64,000 nucleotides of DNA from JBCBCP01 sp039817385 (GCA_039817385.1 JBCBVY010000004.1:372001-436000); one strand, 5' to 3'; shown: positions 1-8,209, numbered from the stretch's first letter. The notes: generated by a model from the sequence alone, not told the origin. Translations and numbers: made by a program.

Positions 1-586
1 CGTAGCGGTGCGCTTCGACCCGGATGGTGCCGACCTGCAGACGCTCGAAGAGCGAGGGGCGCACTTCGACCTTGTTCGCGGTCTGGCGGATCCATTCGGG
101 CAGGTCTTCGGGGCGATCTTCATACCCGACGACAAAGGGCTTTCCATCCGCATTGAGGCGGAACACGAAGGTTTCGTCCTGATCCGGCCAGTCCAGCGTG
201 ATCTCGTCATCGTAATAGGTGACAATCCCGCCATTGCCGAAGGTGATCTGCCGCCCGCCATCGTCTTGCTGTGCAAACCAGTCGGGCTTGGGCTCGTACA
301 CCTGCCGGTGCCCGCCTTCAAACGCGACCTGCACGTTTTCCGGCTCCGACCAGCGCATCGTGATGTGGTCCTTGTGCGCGTAAGTATCGAGCACGAAGAG
401 CGCCGCGCGATCGGGCCGCCACTTGCTGGCGAGCGAGCCGATGTCGAACTGCACCCAGGAAAAGCTCAGGTAGGCGAGGATGATGGCCAACGCGCCAAAG
501 AACCAGACGCGGTGGCGGCGCGCGGCCTTGTCGGCGGCGGCCTCAGCTTCGGCGAGGTTGCCAAAATCAGCGTCAATAGCGGTCAT
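1..586 (-). CDS. phnE: Phosphonate ABC transporter permease PhnE, second copy (3' end outside window)
   Basis: The reverse-strand frame is open from an ATG at 584-586 to the window edge, giving about 195 residues of a longer protein. It begins MTAIDADFGNLAEAEAAAD and has one membrane segment near residues 28-45 (WFFGALAIILAYLSF), followed by a polar region. That layout fits the long PhnE variants that carry an N-terminal insertion before the permease domain, which would lie beyond the edge. Its ATG overlaps the stop of the upstream phnE as ATGA, so the two are translationally coupled. In the family, two PhnE subunits form the inner-membrane channel for phosphonate or phosphate esters. The permease domain itself is not visible, so the call rests mainly on context. 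Confidence 0.75.
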   Translation of the reverse strand, partial: MTAIDADFGNLAEAEAAADKAARRHRVWFFGALAIILAYLSFSWVQFDIGSLASKWRPDRAALFVLDTYAHKDHITMRWSEPENVQVAFEGGHRQVYEPKPDWFAQQDDGGRQITFGNGGIVTYYDDEITLDWPDQDETFVFRLNADGKPFVVGYEDRPEDLPEWIRQTANKVEVRPSLFERLQVGTIRVEAHRY

Positions 587-1443
587 TGCTTCGCTCCAAT
601 CAGCTTCGAGCGGATCCAGTCCGACAGGTAATCAAGAAGAATAATGGTCACGACGAGCAGCACGAAAATCGCGATCACCCGCCCCCCATCGCGCCACTGG
701 ATCATGGTGGACAGCGCCTGCCCGATCCCGCCCGCGCCAAAGAAGCCAAGGATGGTCGAGGCGCGTACGTTAATTTCCAGGCGCAGGATGGTGTAGGAAA
801 AGATGATCGGCATCACCTGCGGGAAGACGCCAAAGCGGATGCGGCTGACCCAGCCCGCGCCGACAGACTCAAGCCCTTCGAGCGGCTTGACGTCGATATT
901 CTCGATCGCTTCGGAGAACTGTTTGCCGAACACGCCGATCGTGTGGATGAAGATCGCGATCACCGCGGGCAGCAGGCTTTTGCCCATCAGATACAGCAGC
1001 ACCAGCGCGATCACGATTTCCGGGAAAGAGCGGAACAGATCAAGCATCCGGCGGGTAAAGGTGACGACCACCTTCGATTTCACGATGTTCTGCGCGGCAA
1101 AGCACGAAATCGGGATCGAGACGATAAAGGCCAGAAAGGTGGACAGCAGCGCCATGTTCAGCGTCAGGAACAGGTCCGGCATGAACTCCAGCACGCGGCC
1201 GAACCAGCGGGCAAAGCCCAGCTCCCATGCCATCGCGAACATGTCGATGGGGAAGTCGAAAATCTTGACGATGCCCTGGCTGAAGGCCGTCGCGTTGGCG
1301 GAATTCGCCATGTCGATCCCAAAGAGGACCACACCGGCGGTCACGAGGATCCCGATGATCGTGTAGATCGTCTTGCGCCGCTGCAGAACCTTTAGCTCTG
1401 TCTCAAGCGCTTCAAGATGGCTGGGCAGGGTCGTCATTGACAT
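583..1443 (-). CDS. phnE: Phosphonate ABC transporter permease PhnE
   Basis: This 286-residue integral membrane protein has about six hydrophobic segments. It carries the permease-to-ATPase coupling loop near residues 185-205 (EGLESVGAGWVSRIRFGVFPQ) and the typical C-terminal RASTILGFFGAGGIG stretch near 230. Both are hallmarks of the PhnE/PtxC type of binding-protein-dependent permease. It forms the inner-membrane pathway for phosphonates delivered by PhnD and powered by PhnC. It lies 75 bases downstream of phnD and overlaps the next permease by 4 bases, so phnC-phnD-phnE-phnE2 reads as one operon. The relative PtxC at 54125 shares the same motif order, so substrate specificity cannot be assigned from the permease alone. 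Confidence 0.93.
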   Translation of the reverse strand: MSMTTLPSHLEALETELKVLQRRKTIYTIIGILVTAGVVLFGIDMANSANATAFSQGIVKIFDFPIDMFAMAWELGFARWFGRVLEFMPDLFLTLNMALLSTFLAFIVSIPISCFAAQNIVKSKVVVTFTRRMLDLFRSFPEIVIALVLLYLMGKSLLPAVIAIFIHTIGVFGKQFSEAIENIDVKPLEGLESVGAGWVSRIRFGVFPQVMPIIFSYTILRLEINVRASTILGFFGAGGIGQALSTMIQWRDGGRVIAIFVLLVVTIILLDYLSDWIRSKLIGAKQ

Positions 1444-1518
1444 GGGTGAAACGCCTTTTGGGGCAAAGGATGTGGGCGCGCGAAGTTGCCTCCGCGCGCC
1501 CGAATGGTGCGAAGGGGC

Positions 1519-2475
1519 TTAGTTGCTCTTCGCCGCTTCGATCTTGGCCTGACGTGCCTTCACGATGACCTCGTAGAAGGAGTGGTCAACCGGGACCCAT
1601 GCCTTCACGATGCCGTTCGCAATGTTCTCGGCGCAGACCGGATCGTTTTCCAGGATCCACTGCTTCATGCCGAGCATGGTGTCCTTGGCTTCCTGCGGCA
1701 GGGACTTCTTCATGACGATCGGGCCGTTCGGGATCAGGTTGGAGGACCAGATCTGACGGATGTCGTCCATGTTCAGGATGCCCTTGTCGACCATCTTGCG
1801 CAGGTTGCCGGAGGTGTAGCCTTCTTCCCATGCGCCAACGCCGGAGACCCAGGTCACAGCCGCGTCAACGTCGCCGTTCAGCACGGCCAGAACGCCGTTC
1901 TCGTGGCCGCCCTGGAATTCGGTGGAGGCGAAGAACTCGTCGAGCGGGCCCAGCTGGTCGGCCAGTTCGATGGAGGGGATCAGGAAGCCGGATGTGGAGT
2001 TCGGGTCAGCGAAGCCGAGGTTCTTGCCCTGCATGTCTTCGATGGCCTCGATGCCGCTGTCGGCGAGGGTCACCATGACGGAGTAGTAGCCGGTGTCGCC
2101 CGTGGGCTGCATCCGGGTCATGACCGGCTCACCCGCTTCGGGGTTCTGCAGGTAGAGGCCCGCGTAGCCCGACGCGCCGAACCAGGTGTAGTCCAGGTTG
2201 CCGCCGGCGAAGGATTCCATCGTGCCCGCGTAGTCCTTGAACGTGAACAGCTTGGCTTCGACGCCGTAGGCCGCTTCGACATACTCGCCCAGGCACTCGT
2301 TGCGCGCGATGATGTCCTGCGCGGCCTCATCCCCGAGGAAGCCGATGTTGAACACGTCCTGAACGGAGGACATGTCAAAGGTGGGGCCAGCGTACTTGGA
2401 CGCGTCCGCAGCAGCGGAGGTTGCAATCGCAGCGACAGCAAAAGATGCTGCGACACGGGTCGTGAAAGTAGTCAT
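1519..2475 (-). CDS. phnD: Phosphonate ABC transporter periplasmic substrate-binding protein PhnD
   Basis: The protein has 318 residues when started at the ATG at 2473-2475. That ATG is preceded by a GGGAGA ribosome binding site and opens a clear Sec signal peptide ending in AAIATSAAADA; the open frame upstream of it has no such signal. The mature part shows the family pattern DVFNIGFLGDEAAQDII near the start, TWFGASGYAGLY near residue 97 and the DPNSTSGFL ligand-binding loop. These belong to the PhnD/PtxB type of periplasmic binding proteins for phosphonate, phosphite or phosphate. It sits between phnC and phnE in the same operon. The exact ligand (for example 2-aminoethylphosphonate or methylphosphonate) cannot be told from sequence, and no C-P lyase genes are in the window. 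Confidence 0.93.
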   Translation of the reverse strand: MTTFTTRVAASFAVAAIATSAAADASKYAGPTFDMSSVQDVFNIGFLGDEAAQDIIARNECLGEYVEAAYGVEAKLFTFKDYAGTMESFAGGNLDYTWFGASGYAGLYLQNPEAGEPVMTRMQPTGDTGYYSVMVTLADSGIEAIEDMQGKNLGFADPNSTSGFLIPSIELADQLGPLDEFFASTEFQGGHENGVLAVLNGDVDAAVTWVSGVGAWEEGYTSGNLRKMVDKGILNMDDIRQIWSSNLIPNGPIVMKKSLPQEAKDTMLGMKQWILENDPVCAENIANGIVKAWVPVDHSFYEVIVKARQAKIEAAKSN

Positions 2476-2521
2476 TGGGTCTCTCCCGATTGGTAAGATG
2501 GTCGGTGGTTCAAACCGGTGG

Positions 2522-3352
2522 TTATGCGCCGATCTTTTCGGCGACACGCTCCGGCTGGGCGGGGGATGCAGCCCCGCCCAGCGAAGTTGATGTGATGGAC
2601 CCCTCAAAGGCTTCTTCGGCCTCGGCGCCGTAAATCTCGCGCGCCGTTGCGTCGGTCAGTGCCGCAGGGACATCATCAAAGACTTTCTCGCCTGCGCGCA
2701 TCCCGATCACGCGGTCGCAATAGGTGCGCGCGGTATCCAGCGTGTGCAGGTTGCAGATGACCGTGATCTTTTCCTCACGGTTGATCTTTTGCAGCGCTTC
2801 CATCACCAGCCGCGCGTTCAGCGGGTCAAGCGAGGCGATGGGCTCATCGGCGAGGATAAAGCCCGGCTGCTGCATCATCGCGCGGCAGATGGCGACGCGC
2901 TGCTGCTGGCCGCCCGACAGGGTCTCGGCCCGCTGCAGGGCTGTCTGCGCCACGCCAAAACGGTCCAGAAGGCGCAGTGCCTCGCGCCGTTCCTGCTGGT
3001 TAAAGAACATCAGCGAAGAACGGATCATGGATTGCTGGTTCAGACGGCCCAGAATCACATTGGTCAGCACATCAAGGCGCGGGATCAGGTTGAACTGCTG
3101 GAAAATCATCGCGCAGCGGCGCTGCCAGTCGAGCTTGGCCCGGCCCTTGAGCGCCAGAACGTCCTCGCCATCAACCAGGATGCGCCCCTCGGTGGCGTCG
3201 GTCATGCGGTTCATCATCCGCAGGAAAGTCGATTTGCCCGCGCCGGAACGTCCGATGATCCCGATGATCTGCGGCTTATCCGTCGCAAAGCTCAGGTCTT
3301 TCACGGCAGCATTGCTGCCAAACACTTTCGTGACGTTCTCTACCTGCAGCAT
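2522..3352 (-). CDS. phnC: Phosphonate ABC transporter ATP-binding protein PhnC
   Basis: This ABC ATPase has Walker A GRSGAGKST, Q-loop FQQFNL, signature LSGGQQQRV and Walker B FILADEPIASLDP, followed by an H-loop histidine (NLHTLDTA). It is the energy unit of the PhnCDE importer on the cytoplasmic face. The start at 3350-3352 gives MLQVENVTKVFG, which matches the usual beginning of ABC ATPases, and a G-rich stretch lies just upstream. Upstream in-frame ATGs at 3362-3364 and 3392-3394 are possible but add low-complexity residues. It is first in the operon, about 120 bases upstream of phnD. A strong Pho box lies 54 bases before the chosen start, so induction under phosphate starvation is expected. 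Confidence 0.93.
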   Translation of the reverse strand: MLQVENVTKVFGSNAAVKDLSFATDKPQIIGIIGRSGAGKSTFLRMMNRMTDATEGRILVDGEDVLALKGRAKLDWQRRCAMIFQQFNLIPRLDVLTNVILGRLNQQSMIRSSLMFFNQQERREALRLLDRFGVAQTALQRAETLSGGQQQRVAICRAMMQQPGFILADEPIASLDPLNARLVMEALQKINREEKITVICNLHTLDTARTYCDRVIGMRAGEKVFDDVPAALTDATAREIYGAEAEEAFEGSITSTSLGGAASPAQPERVAEKIGA

Positions 3353-3405
3353 ATCAGCCCCCATGCTCGCTCGCGGCGGGGATAGGGACGACATGTAAAC
3401 GTTTG

Positions 3406-3423
3406 AAGACAGAAATATGACAG
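3406..3423 (-). promoter_or_regulatory. Pho box (PhoB site) upstream of phnC
   Basis: The reverse strand reads CTGTCAT-ATTT-CTGTCTT: two half-sites in direct repeat with 11-base periodicity separated by an AT-rich tetramer. This matches the classical PhoB consensus of two CTGTCA-type repeats almost exactly. It faces phnC and lies 54 bases before its start, which fits activation of the phosphonate importer by PhoB. Only one tandem dimer site is clear. Confidence 0.85.
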
Positions 3424-3928
3424 AAATAAAACGTCTGTCGGGGGAAAATCCGCGCGTAAAGCGCGTTGAATCTGCGCAGGGGTCAAGCTGCGCCGGACGC
3501 TGGCGCGGCTTTTGTCAGGCTGTGCGCGGGGCACAAAAGTCCACCGTGCAGGAGGCGAGGGCGGAGGGGATCAACGCCTCCGGCGGCGCCTATCATATTG
3601 CGTCATATCAGGCTCTTAACCCGCGATACCCAACTCAAACACATCGCCGGGATGCGAAAGGGCATGGCGGATCAAAGCTTGGCTCCGGGCGCATGACGCT
3701 GTCGATTCTCGGTCCAGCGACCGGGTGCGGCCGCTCGCAGTGTTATGCGCGCTTACGCGAAGGCCGCGAAACGCAGCGGGGTTTGAAGCCCGTTGCCCGA
3801 CCCGAAACGTTCAACCATCACATTTGTGACGTTACTTCAGCTCTGCCTCGCCTACGGGCCGTGGCCGCAGCAACGATACCCCGGACGCACCGCTTAAAGA
3901 TTCTACGATAAACGGCGCCGCACACCCG
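3424..3928. other. About 500 bases without a supported gene
   Basis: This lies between the divergent end of the phn promoter and the 3' end of the SulP gene. A 164-codon open frame on the plus strand (3417-3911) crosses it, but it has no recognisable domain, no ribosome binding site and an irregular composition, so I do not call it. I see no tRNA, repeat or hairpin of note. Confidence 0.5.
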
Positions 3929-5683
3929 TCATGTCGCCCGTAAAGACAGCTTTTCCCACGCGTCGTATTGGGACAGGAAAACCTCGCCATTCAGCCGTTG
4001 CAGGAAATGGGAACCGCTCAAACGGTCCATCACCGGTCCTTTCACTTCTGACAGGTGTAACCCGATGCCCATATCGCACAGGCGCGTGTTGAGTGCCTCC
4101 AACGTCTCCAGCGCCGAGAAATCGACATCGTTTACGGCTGAAAAGATCAACACGACATGTCGCAGGTTGCAATCTTTGGCGACCCGCGACTGGATCATCT
4201 CTTCCAAGAACCGTGCGTTGACGAAGTAAAGGCTTTCGTCGATGCGCAGGCTGACGAGTGCCGGATTGGTCTCTACGAGGTGCCGATGGATATTGCGGAA
4301 ATGCTGCGTGCCCGGGACCAGACCGACTTCTGCAACATGTGGTGCAGAGGTTTTGTACAGATGCAGCAGAATTGAGATCGCAACACCGCTTGCCACGCCA
4401 ATCTCGACCCCCAAGCCCAATGTCAGCAGAATGGTGGCCGCTACGGCTGTAAAATCCGCCTTTGAATAGGCCCACGTCTTCTTGAGGATTGTGAAATCCA
4501 CGAGAGATAAGACAGCAACAATAATCGTCGCCGCCAGCGTGGCCTTCGGCAGGTAATAGATTAAGGGCGTGAGCGCGAGCGCAGCTAAGCCCATACCGAA
4601 GGCCGTGTAGATCCCGGCGGCTGGCGTGCGCGCCCCCGCCTGGAAATTCACCACAGATCGGGAAAACCCGCCCGTCACCGGAAACCCGCCCGAAAAGGCC
4701 GCGCCGATATTCGCGGTGCCCAGTCCGATCAATTCCTGGTTTGGATCGATTTTTTGTCTGCGCTGTGCAGCAAAGGTTTGTGCGACGGATACGCTTTCAA
4801 CAAATCCAATGATCGAGATGAGGATGGCGGGCACCAATAAAGCCGCAACAAGCTCGCTGCTCATGCCCGGGAGTGTGAGGGGCGGCAAGCTCCGGGGCAC
4901 CTCCCCCACGATGCTAAGACCGGCGCTTTGAAGCTCAAAACCCCAGGCGAGGAGCGTGGTGCCGATCACGGCAAAGACCGGGGCGCTTTTGGTGAGCAGG
5001 TCCGCGAAGAACGGCGGGAGCCCCAGACGCTGAAGCACCGGTTTCAGGTTGCCACGCACCCAATAGAGAAAAAAGGCCGCTCCGGCGCCAATCGCCACCG
5101 TCATCCAATGAACACCGCCACGATTGCCAAACAGCGATGCGACCATCTCTGGCAGCGTGTGCCCGTTTGCATCAATGCCCAGAATGTGGCGCAGTTGCGA
5201 GGTCGCGATCAATATGCCGGAGGCTGTGATGAACCCGGCAATGACCGGATGGCTAAGGAAATTGGCCAGAAAACCCAAACGCAAGAGGCCAAGCAGCAAA
5301 AGAAAGCCGCCCGACAGGAAAGCCAGTGTCAGGGCCGCAACGGCATAGCCCGCTGTCCCTTGTTCTGCCACTTGGCCAAGGGCGGTGGCTGTCATGAGCG
5401 ATACCACCGCGACAGGTCCGACAGCCAAAGCGCGGCTGGTGCCGAATATGCCGTAAAGCACGATCGGCACGATAGAGGCGTAGATGCCTGCCTCGGGCGG
5501 CATGCCTGCAAGCATGGCATAGGCCAACGATTGCGGGATCAGCATGATCGTGACGACGACCGCCGCCACAAGATCATTGGACAGGGTTGCCCGGTCATAG
5601 TGCCGGCCCCACTCAAGAATAGGCAGGGCACGCCGCAGGGTCGCTATGGTCCCATCCGGGCGCGACAGGTTCTGCAAATTCAC
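3929..5683 (-). CDS. SulP family anion permease with C-terminal STAS domain
   Basis: This 584-residue protein starts with GTG at 5681-5683. Residues about 40-430 contain 10-12 hydrophobic spans, including the SulP motif region MLIPQSLAYAMLAGMPPEAG near residue 50. A soluble STAS domain follows, with RIDESLYFVNARFLEE and the strand LIFSAVNDVDFSALETLEAL. SulP proteins move sulfate, bicarbonate or other anions across the inner membrane. It is the last gene of a minus-strand operon with a persulfide dioxygenase-like hydrolase and YeeE/YedE transporters. Export or exchange of the sulfite or sulfate produced there is a reasonable inference, but bicarbonate transport cannot be excluded. Confidence 0.9.
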   Translation of the reverse strand: MNLQNLSRPDGTIATLRRALPILEWGRHYDRATLSNDLVAAVVVTIMLIPQSLAYAMLAGMPPEAGIYASIVPIVLYGIFGTSRALAVGPVAVVSLMTATALGQVAEQGTAGYAVAALTLAFLSGGFLLLLGLLRLGFLANFLSHPVIAGFITASGILIATSQLRHILGIDANGHTLPEMVASLFGNRGGVHWMTVAIGAGAAFFLYWVRGNLKPVLQRLGLPPFFADLLTKSAPVFAVIGTTLLAWGFELQSAGLSIVGEVPRSLPPLTLPGMSSELVAALLVPAILISIIGFVESVSVAQTFAAQRRQKIDPNQELIGLGTANIGAAFSGGFPVTGGFSRSVVNFQAGARTPAAGIYTAFGMGLAALALTPLIYYLPKATLAATIIVAVLSLVDFTILKKTWAYSKADFTAVAATILLTLGLGVEIGVASGVAISILLHLYKTSAPHVAEVGLVPGTQHFRNIHRHLVETNPALVSLRIDESLYFVNARFLEEMIQSRVAKDCNLRHVVLIFSAVNDVDFSALETLEALNTRLCDMGIGLHLSEVKGPVMDRLSGSHFLQRLNGEVFLSQYDAWEKLSLRAT

Positions 5684-5693
5684 CGCGCCCGCC

Positions 5694-6128
5694 CTACCCC
5701 ACGGCCGCCTCTGCCTGGTCCGTCAGCCTTTGTGCCATCGGTGACAGATCATAGCCTGCCGACGCTGCCTTCGCCAAAACCTCGGTCACGGGCAGCGTGC
5801 GGGCCTGGTCCAAAGCCCAAAGACTGGTTGAGCGCATGCCGGATCGGCAATAGGCCAGAACAGGATGCGGGAGGCGGGCAAACGCGCCCGAAAACTGTTC
5901 GATATCCCCGTCCACAATTCCTGTGGCGTGCACAGGCACGTATCGCGCCTCCAGACCTTCGGCTTCTGCAGCCTTTGCGATCTCTGCAAAACACGGCTGA
6001 TCCGGGCCCTCCCCGTCCGGGCGGTTGCAGATCACAGAGCGAAAGCCCAATGCCGCCGCTGCTGGCAAATCCGCTGGCACGATTTGTTCCGCGACGGAGA
6101 TACTTTCGCTGATTTTCCTGGGCTGCAT
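5694..6128 (-). CDS. TIGR01244-type Cys-phosphatase-like protein (Blh-associated, DUF442 family)
   Basis: This small cytoplasmic protein of 144 residues has the Cys-phosphatase loop CRSGMRS (CX5R) near residue 94 and an early VICNRPDGEG segment. It belongs to the beta-lactamase-hydrolase-like/DUF442 group. In many proteobacteria this domain is fused to, or encoded beside, a metallo-beta-lactamase persulfide dioxygenase and forms the Blh protein of sulfide-responsive operons. Here it is a separate gene 11 bases downstream of that hydrolase, with an AGGAG ribosome binding site before the ATG. A sulfurtransferase-like or phosphatase activity on a thiol intermediate is possible; the true substrate is not known to me. 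Confidence 0.85.
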   Translation of the reverse strand: MQPRKISESISVAEQIVPADLPAAAALGFRSVICNRPDGEGPDQPCFAEIAKAAEAEGLEARYVPVHATGIVDGDIEQFSGAFARLPHPVLAYCRSGMRSTSLWALDQARTLPVTEVLAKAASAGYDLSPMAQRLTDQAEAAVG

Positions 6129-6139
6129 TGGCAGGCTCC

Positions 6140-7024
6140 TTACAAGGTGTTGACGGGCACTTTGAGCATCGGATTGCCGTCTGCATCGGTCGGAACCTCG
6201 CCCGCGCGCATATTAACCTGCAAAGACGGGATGATCAGGCGCGGCATATCCAGCTGCGCATCGCGTTCGGTCCGGTACTTGACGAACTGCTCTTTTGTCT
6301 TGCCCGCGCCGACGTGAATGTTGATCGCCTTTTCCTCTGCCACGGTTGTCTCCCATGCGATCTCGCGGCCACCGGGCGCATAGTCATGGCACATGAAAAG
6401 CCGGGTTTCATCCGGCAGCGCCAACACCTTTTGGATGCTGTCATAGAGCGCTTCGGCAGAGCCGCCGGGGAAATCGCAGCGGGCAGACCCGGAATCTGGC
6501 ATGAACAGGGTGTCGCCGACAAAGGCCGCATCCCCCATGACATGCACCATGCAGGCGGGCGTATGGCCGGGCGTGTAGATGGCAAAGCACGCCATGCCGC
6601 CGACCGTGTAGGTGTCCCCATCCTCGAACAGCGCGTCGAACTGGCTGCCGTCGCGTTGGAATTCGGTGCCTTCGTTGAACACCTTGCCAAAGACATCCTG
6701 AACCACGGTGATTTTTGAGCCGACCCCGATCTTTCCACCCAGACGTTCTTGAATGTAGGGCGCCGCAGAAAGGTGATCGGCGTGCACATGGGTCTCGATG
6801 ATCCACTCAAGGGTCAGGCCCCGGCTTTCGATCTCGCCGATCAGCTCATCCGCGTGATCAAAGGTGATCCGGCCAGCGGCGTAATCGATGTCCATCACGC
6901 TGTCGACAATGGCGCAGCTGGTGCTGCCGGGGTCTTTCACGATGTAGGAAATCGTGTTGGTCGCCTCATCAAAAAAGGCAAAGACCTCGGGTTTCACAGA
7001 CGTGTCAACGGGGTAGTCGGTCAT
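6140..7024 (-). CDS. Metallo-beta-lactamase fold hydrolase, ETHE1/Blh-type persulfide dioxygenase
   Basis: The protein has 294 residues from the ATG at 7022-7024, which is preceded by a GGAGGAGACACC-like ribosome binding site. The much longer upstream open frame is a shadow of the YeeE gene. It shows the metal motif HVHADHL near residue 70, then TPGHTPACM, GDTLFMPDSG and GSARCDFPGG, and a late CHDY motif. This pattern is typical of ETHE1-like and Blh sulfur dioxygenases, which oxidise glutathione persulfide to sulfite and use a single iron. It sits between YeeE/YedE transporters and the CX5R protein in one operon, which supports a role in sulfide and persulfide detoxification. A generic glyoxalase II role is less likely given the context. 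Confidence 0.88.
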   Translation of the reverse strand: MTDYPVDTSVKPEVFAFFDEATNTISYIVKDPGSTSCAIVDSVMDIDYAAGRITFDHADELIGEIESRGLTLEWIIETHVHADHLSAAPYIQERLGGKIGVGSKITVVQDVFGKVFNEGTEFQRDGSQFDALFEDGDTYTVGGMACFAIYTPGHTPACMVHVMGDAAFVGDTLFMPDSGSARCDFPGGSAEALYDSIQKVLALPDETRLFMCHDYAPGGREIAWETTVAEEKAINIHVGAGKTKEQFVKYRTERDAQLDMPRLIIPSLQVNMRAGEVPTDADGNPMLKVPVNTL

Positions 7025-7050
7025 AGGTGTCTCCTCCTCAAGACAGGGTT

Positions 7051-7488
7051 TCAGGCCGTCGGCTGCGCTTCCGGGCGCTGGGTGGCTTGCAGCAGTTTGG
7101 CAAGGACGATGCCCGCAATCAGGGCCGCAACGAAGGCAAAGACCTCCCACCGGCCTGTGCCAAGCGCAGGCAACGCGCCGCCCGGGCAGAACCCTGCAAG
7201 GCCCCAGCCAACACCGAAAAGGGCCGACCCGCCAATCAGTTTCGCATCGATATGGCGTGCGGTCGGGACCCCAAAGGCGGGGGCAAAGACCGGCGCGCTG
7301 CGGCCCAGCACAAGCCGGTAGCCGAAGAACGTGACGATCAGTGCGCCGCCCATCACAAATGCCAGCGATGGATCCCAAGACCCCGCGATATCAAAGAAAT
7401 TGAGGACCTTCGCCGGATTGGCCATACCGGACAGGCTGATGCCAAGCCCAAAAATCAGCCCGATGCCGTAGGTTAGAACAAAGCGCAT
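7051..7488 (-). CDS. YeeE/YedE (DUF6691) sulfur-compound transporter half, second
   Basis: This 145-residue membrane protein has four predicted spans. The motif GLAGFCPGGALPALGTG around residues 85-100 contains the conserved Cys of the YeeE/YedE (TsuA/PmpA/PmpB) family. These proteins move thiosulfate or related sulfur species, and in this arrangement the transporter is split into two half-length subunits encoded side by side. It follows the other half by 3 bases and precedes the ETHE1-like hydrolase by 26 bases. A thiosulfate or persulfide-sulfur channel feeding the hydrolase is inferred from family and context. Confidence 0.85.
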   Translation of the reverse strand: MRFVLTYGIGLIFGLGISLSGMANPAKVLNFFDIAGSWDPSLAFVMGGALIVTFFGYRLVLGRSAPVFAPAFGVPTARHIDAKLIGGSALFGVGWGLAGFCPGGALPALGTGRWEVFAFVAALIAGIVLAKLLQATQRPEAQPTA

Positions 7489-7491
7489 GGC

Positions 7492-7923
7492 TCAGCCTCC
7501 GAAAAGATGGCGTGTGACGTAGACAGTCACGCCGGTGGCAAACATGAAGGTCAGGGTTGCGGCGATTGATCTGACGCTGAGCCGGGCCATACCGCACACC
7601 CCGTGGCCGGATGTACAGCCCGAGCCAAGTGTGCCGCCCAAGCCCACGATCAATCCGCCGATCAACAGGGCTGGCATGGAGACGGGAACGTCTACCGCAG
7701 GCATCGCTCCGGTGATGCCCCAGATAACAAGCGGCCCGGTGACCATGCCTGCCAAAAGGGCCAACCGCCAAGCGGCGTCATCTTTGGACGCCGGACGAAC
7801 GATCCCGGCCAAAATGCCGGTGGCCCCCATAATCCGCCCAAGTGTCAGCATCAAAAGAACGGCTGCAATCCCGATCAAGACCCCGCCAGACAGCGAGGCC
7901 CAAGGCGTGAACGTGGTTTCCAT
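7492..7923 (-). CDS. YeeE/YedE family sulfur-compound transporter half, first
   Basis: This 143-residue protein has four hydrophobic spans and the motif GSGCTSGHGVCGMARLS near residues 95-112. That double-Cys signature is characteristic of the first repeat of YeeE/YedE transporters, where the cysteines relay sulfur through the pore. It is complementary to the neighbouring half at 7051-7488, whose signature is the single-Cys CPGG type, so the two probably assemble as one transporter. It is encoded 3 bases downstream of the DUF2892 gene. Confidence 0.86.
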   Translation of the reverse strand: METTFTPWASLSGGVLIGIAAVLLMLTLGRIMGATGILAGIVRPASKDDAAWRLALLAGMVTGPLVIWGITGAMPAVDVPVSMPALLIGGLIVGLGGTLGSGCTSGHGVCGMARLSVRSIAATLTFMFATGVTVYVTRHLFGG

Positions 7924-7926
7924 CGA

Positions 7927-8133
7927 TCAACAGTCCTTGCAGGTTTTTAGGCCAATGATCTGATAGAGCGGGCAATTACCCACAAATGCCGTGACTGCGA
8001 AAATTGCGGCCACCGCCAGAGCGATGTAAAACAGCGCACCCTGTAGAGTGCCTGTGCCCAGCGCCAGAACGGCCAGCACCAAGGCAATCGCCAAACGTCC
8101 GCCACGGTCCAATGTACCCATGTTCTTGATCAT
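7927..8133 (-). CDS. DUF2892 (YgaP-type) small membrane protein
   Basis: The 68-residue protein starts MIKNMGTLDRGGRLAIA and has two hydrophobic helices, then ends NCPLYQIIGLKTCKDC with three cysteines. This is the DUF2892 inner-membrane domain found alone or fused to rhodanese (YgaP). I chose the ATG at 8131-8133 because GGGGAGA lies 8 bases upstream; an in-frame ATG five codons earlier sits inside that ribosome binding site. As first gene of the sulfur operon it probably anchors or gates sulfur transfer at the membrane. The biochemical role of the standalone domain is not established. Confidence 0.85.
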   Translation of the reverse strand: MIKNMGTLDRGGRLAIALVLAVLALGTGTLQGALFYIALAVAAIFAVTAFVGNCPLYQIIGLKTCKDC

Positions 8134-8190
8134 GTCGTGTCTCCCCATCGAATCTCGACGTCTCAGACTTGCACGTGAGGCCGCGGCGCT

Positions 8191-8209
8191 TTGGTGACTT
8201 CATCACCAA
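8191..8209. promoter_or_regulatory. Inverted repeat, candidate operator of the sulfur operon
   Basis: TTGGTGA-CTTCA-TCACCAA is a perfect 7-base dyad with a 5-base spacer. It lies 58 bases before the DUF2892 start and 116 bases before the divergent ClbS-like gene. It does not match the SqrR or BigR sites as I remember them, nor a standard FNR box. It could be the operator for an unknown regulator of the sulfur operon. Confidence 0.5.

Noticed and set aside
2476..2607. Longer PhnD start at 2607
   Set aside because: The ATG at 2473-2475 starts a proper signal peptide with a ribosome binding site; the upstream residues look like read-through of the intergenic region.
3417..3911. 164-codon open frame on the plus strand between phnC and the SulP gene
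   Set aside because: No recognisable domain, no ribosome binding site, and it starts inside the Pho box; GC-rich DNA gives such frames by chance.
7025..7378. Upstream extension of the metallo-beta-lactamase frame to 7378
   Set aside because: It overlaps the YeeE gene in another frame; the ATG at 7022-7024 has the ribosome binding site and fits the family start.
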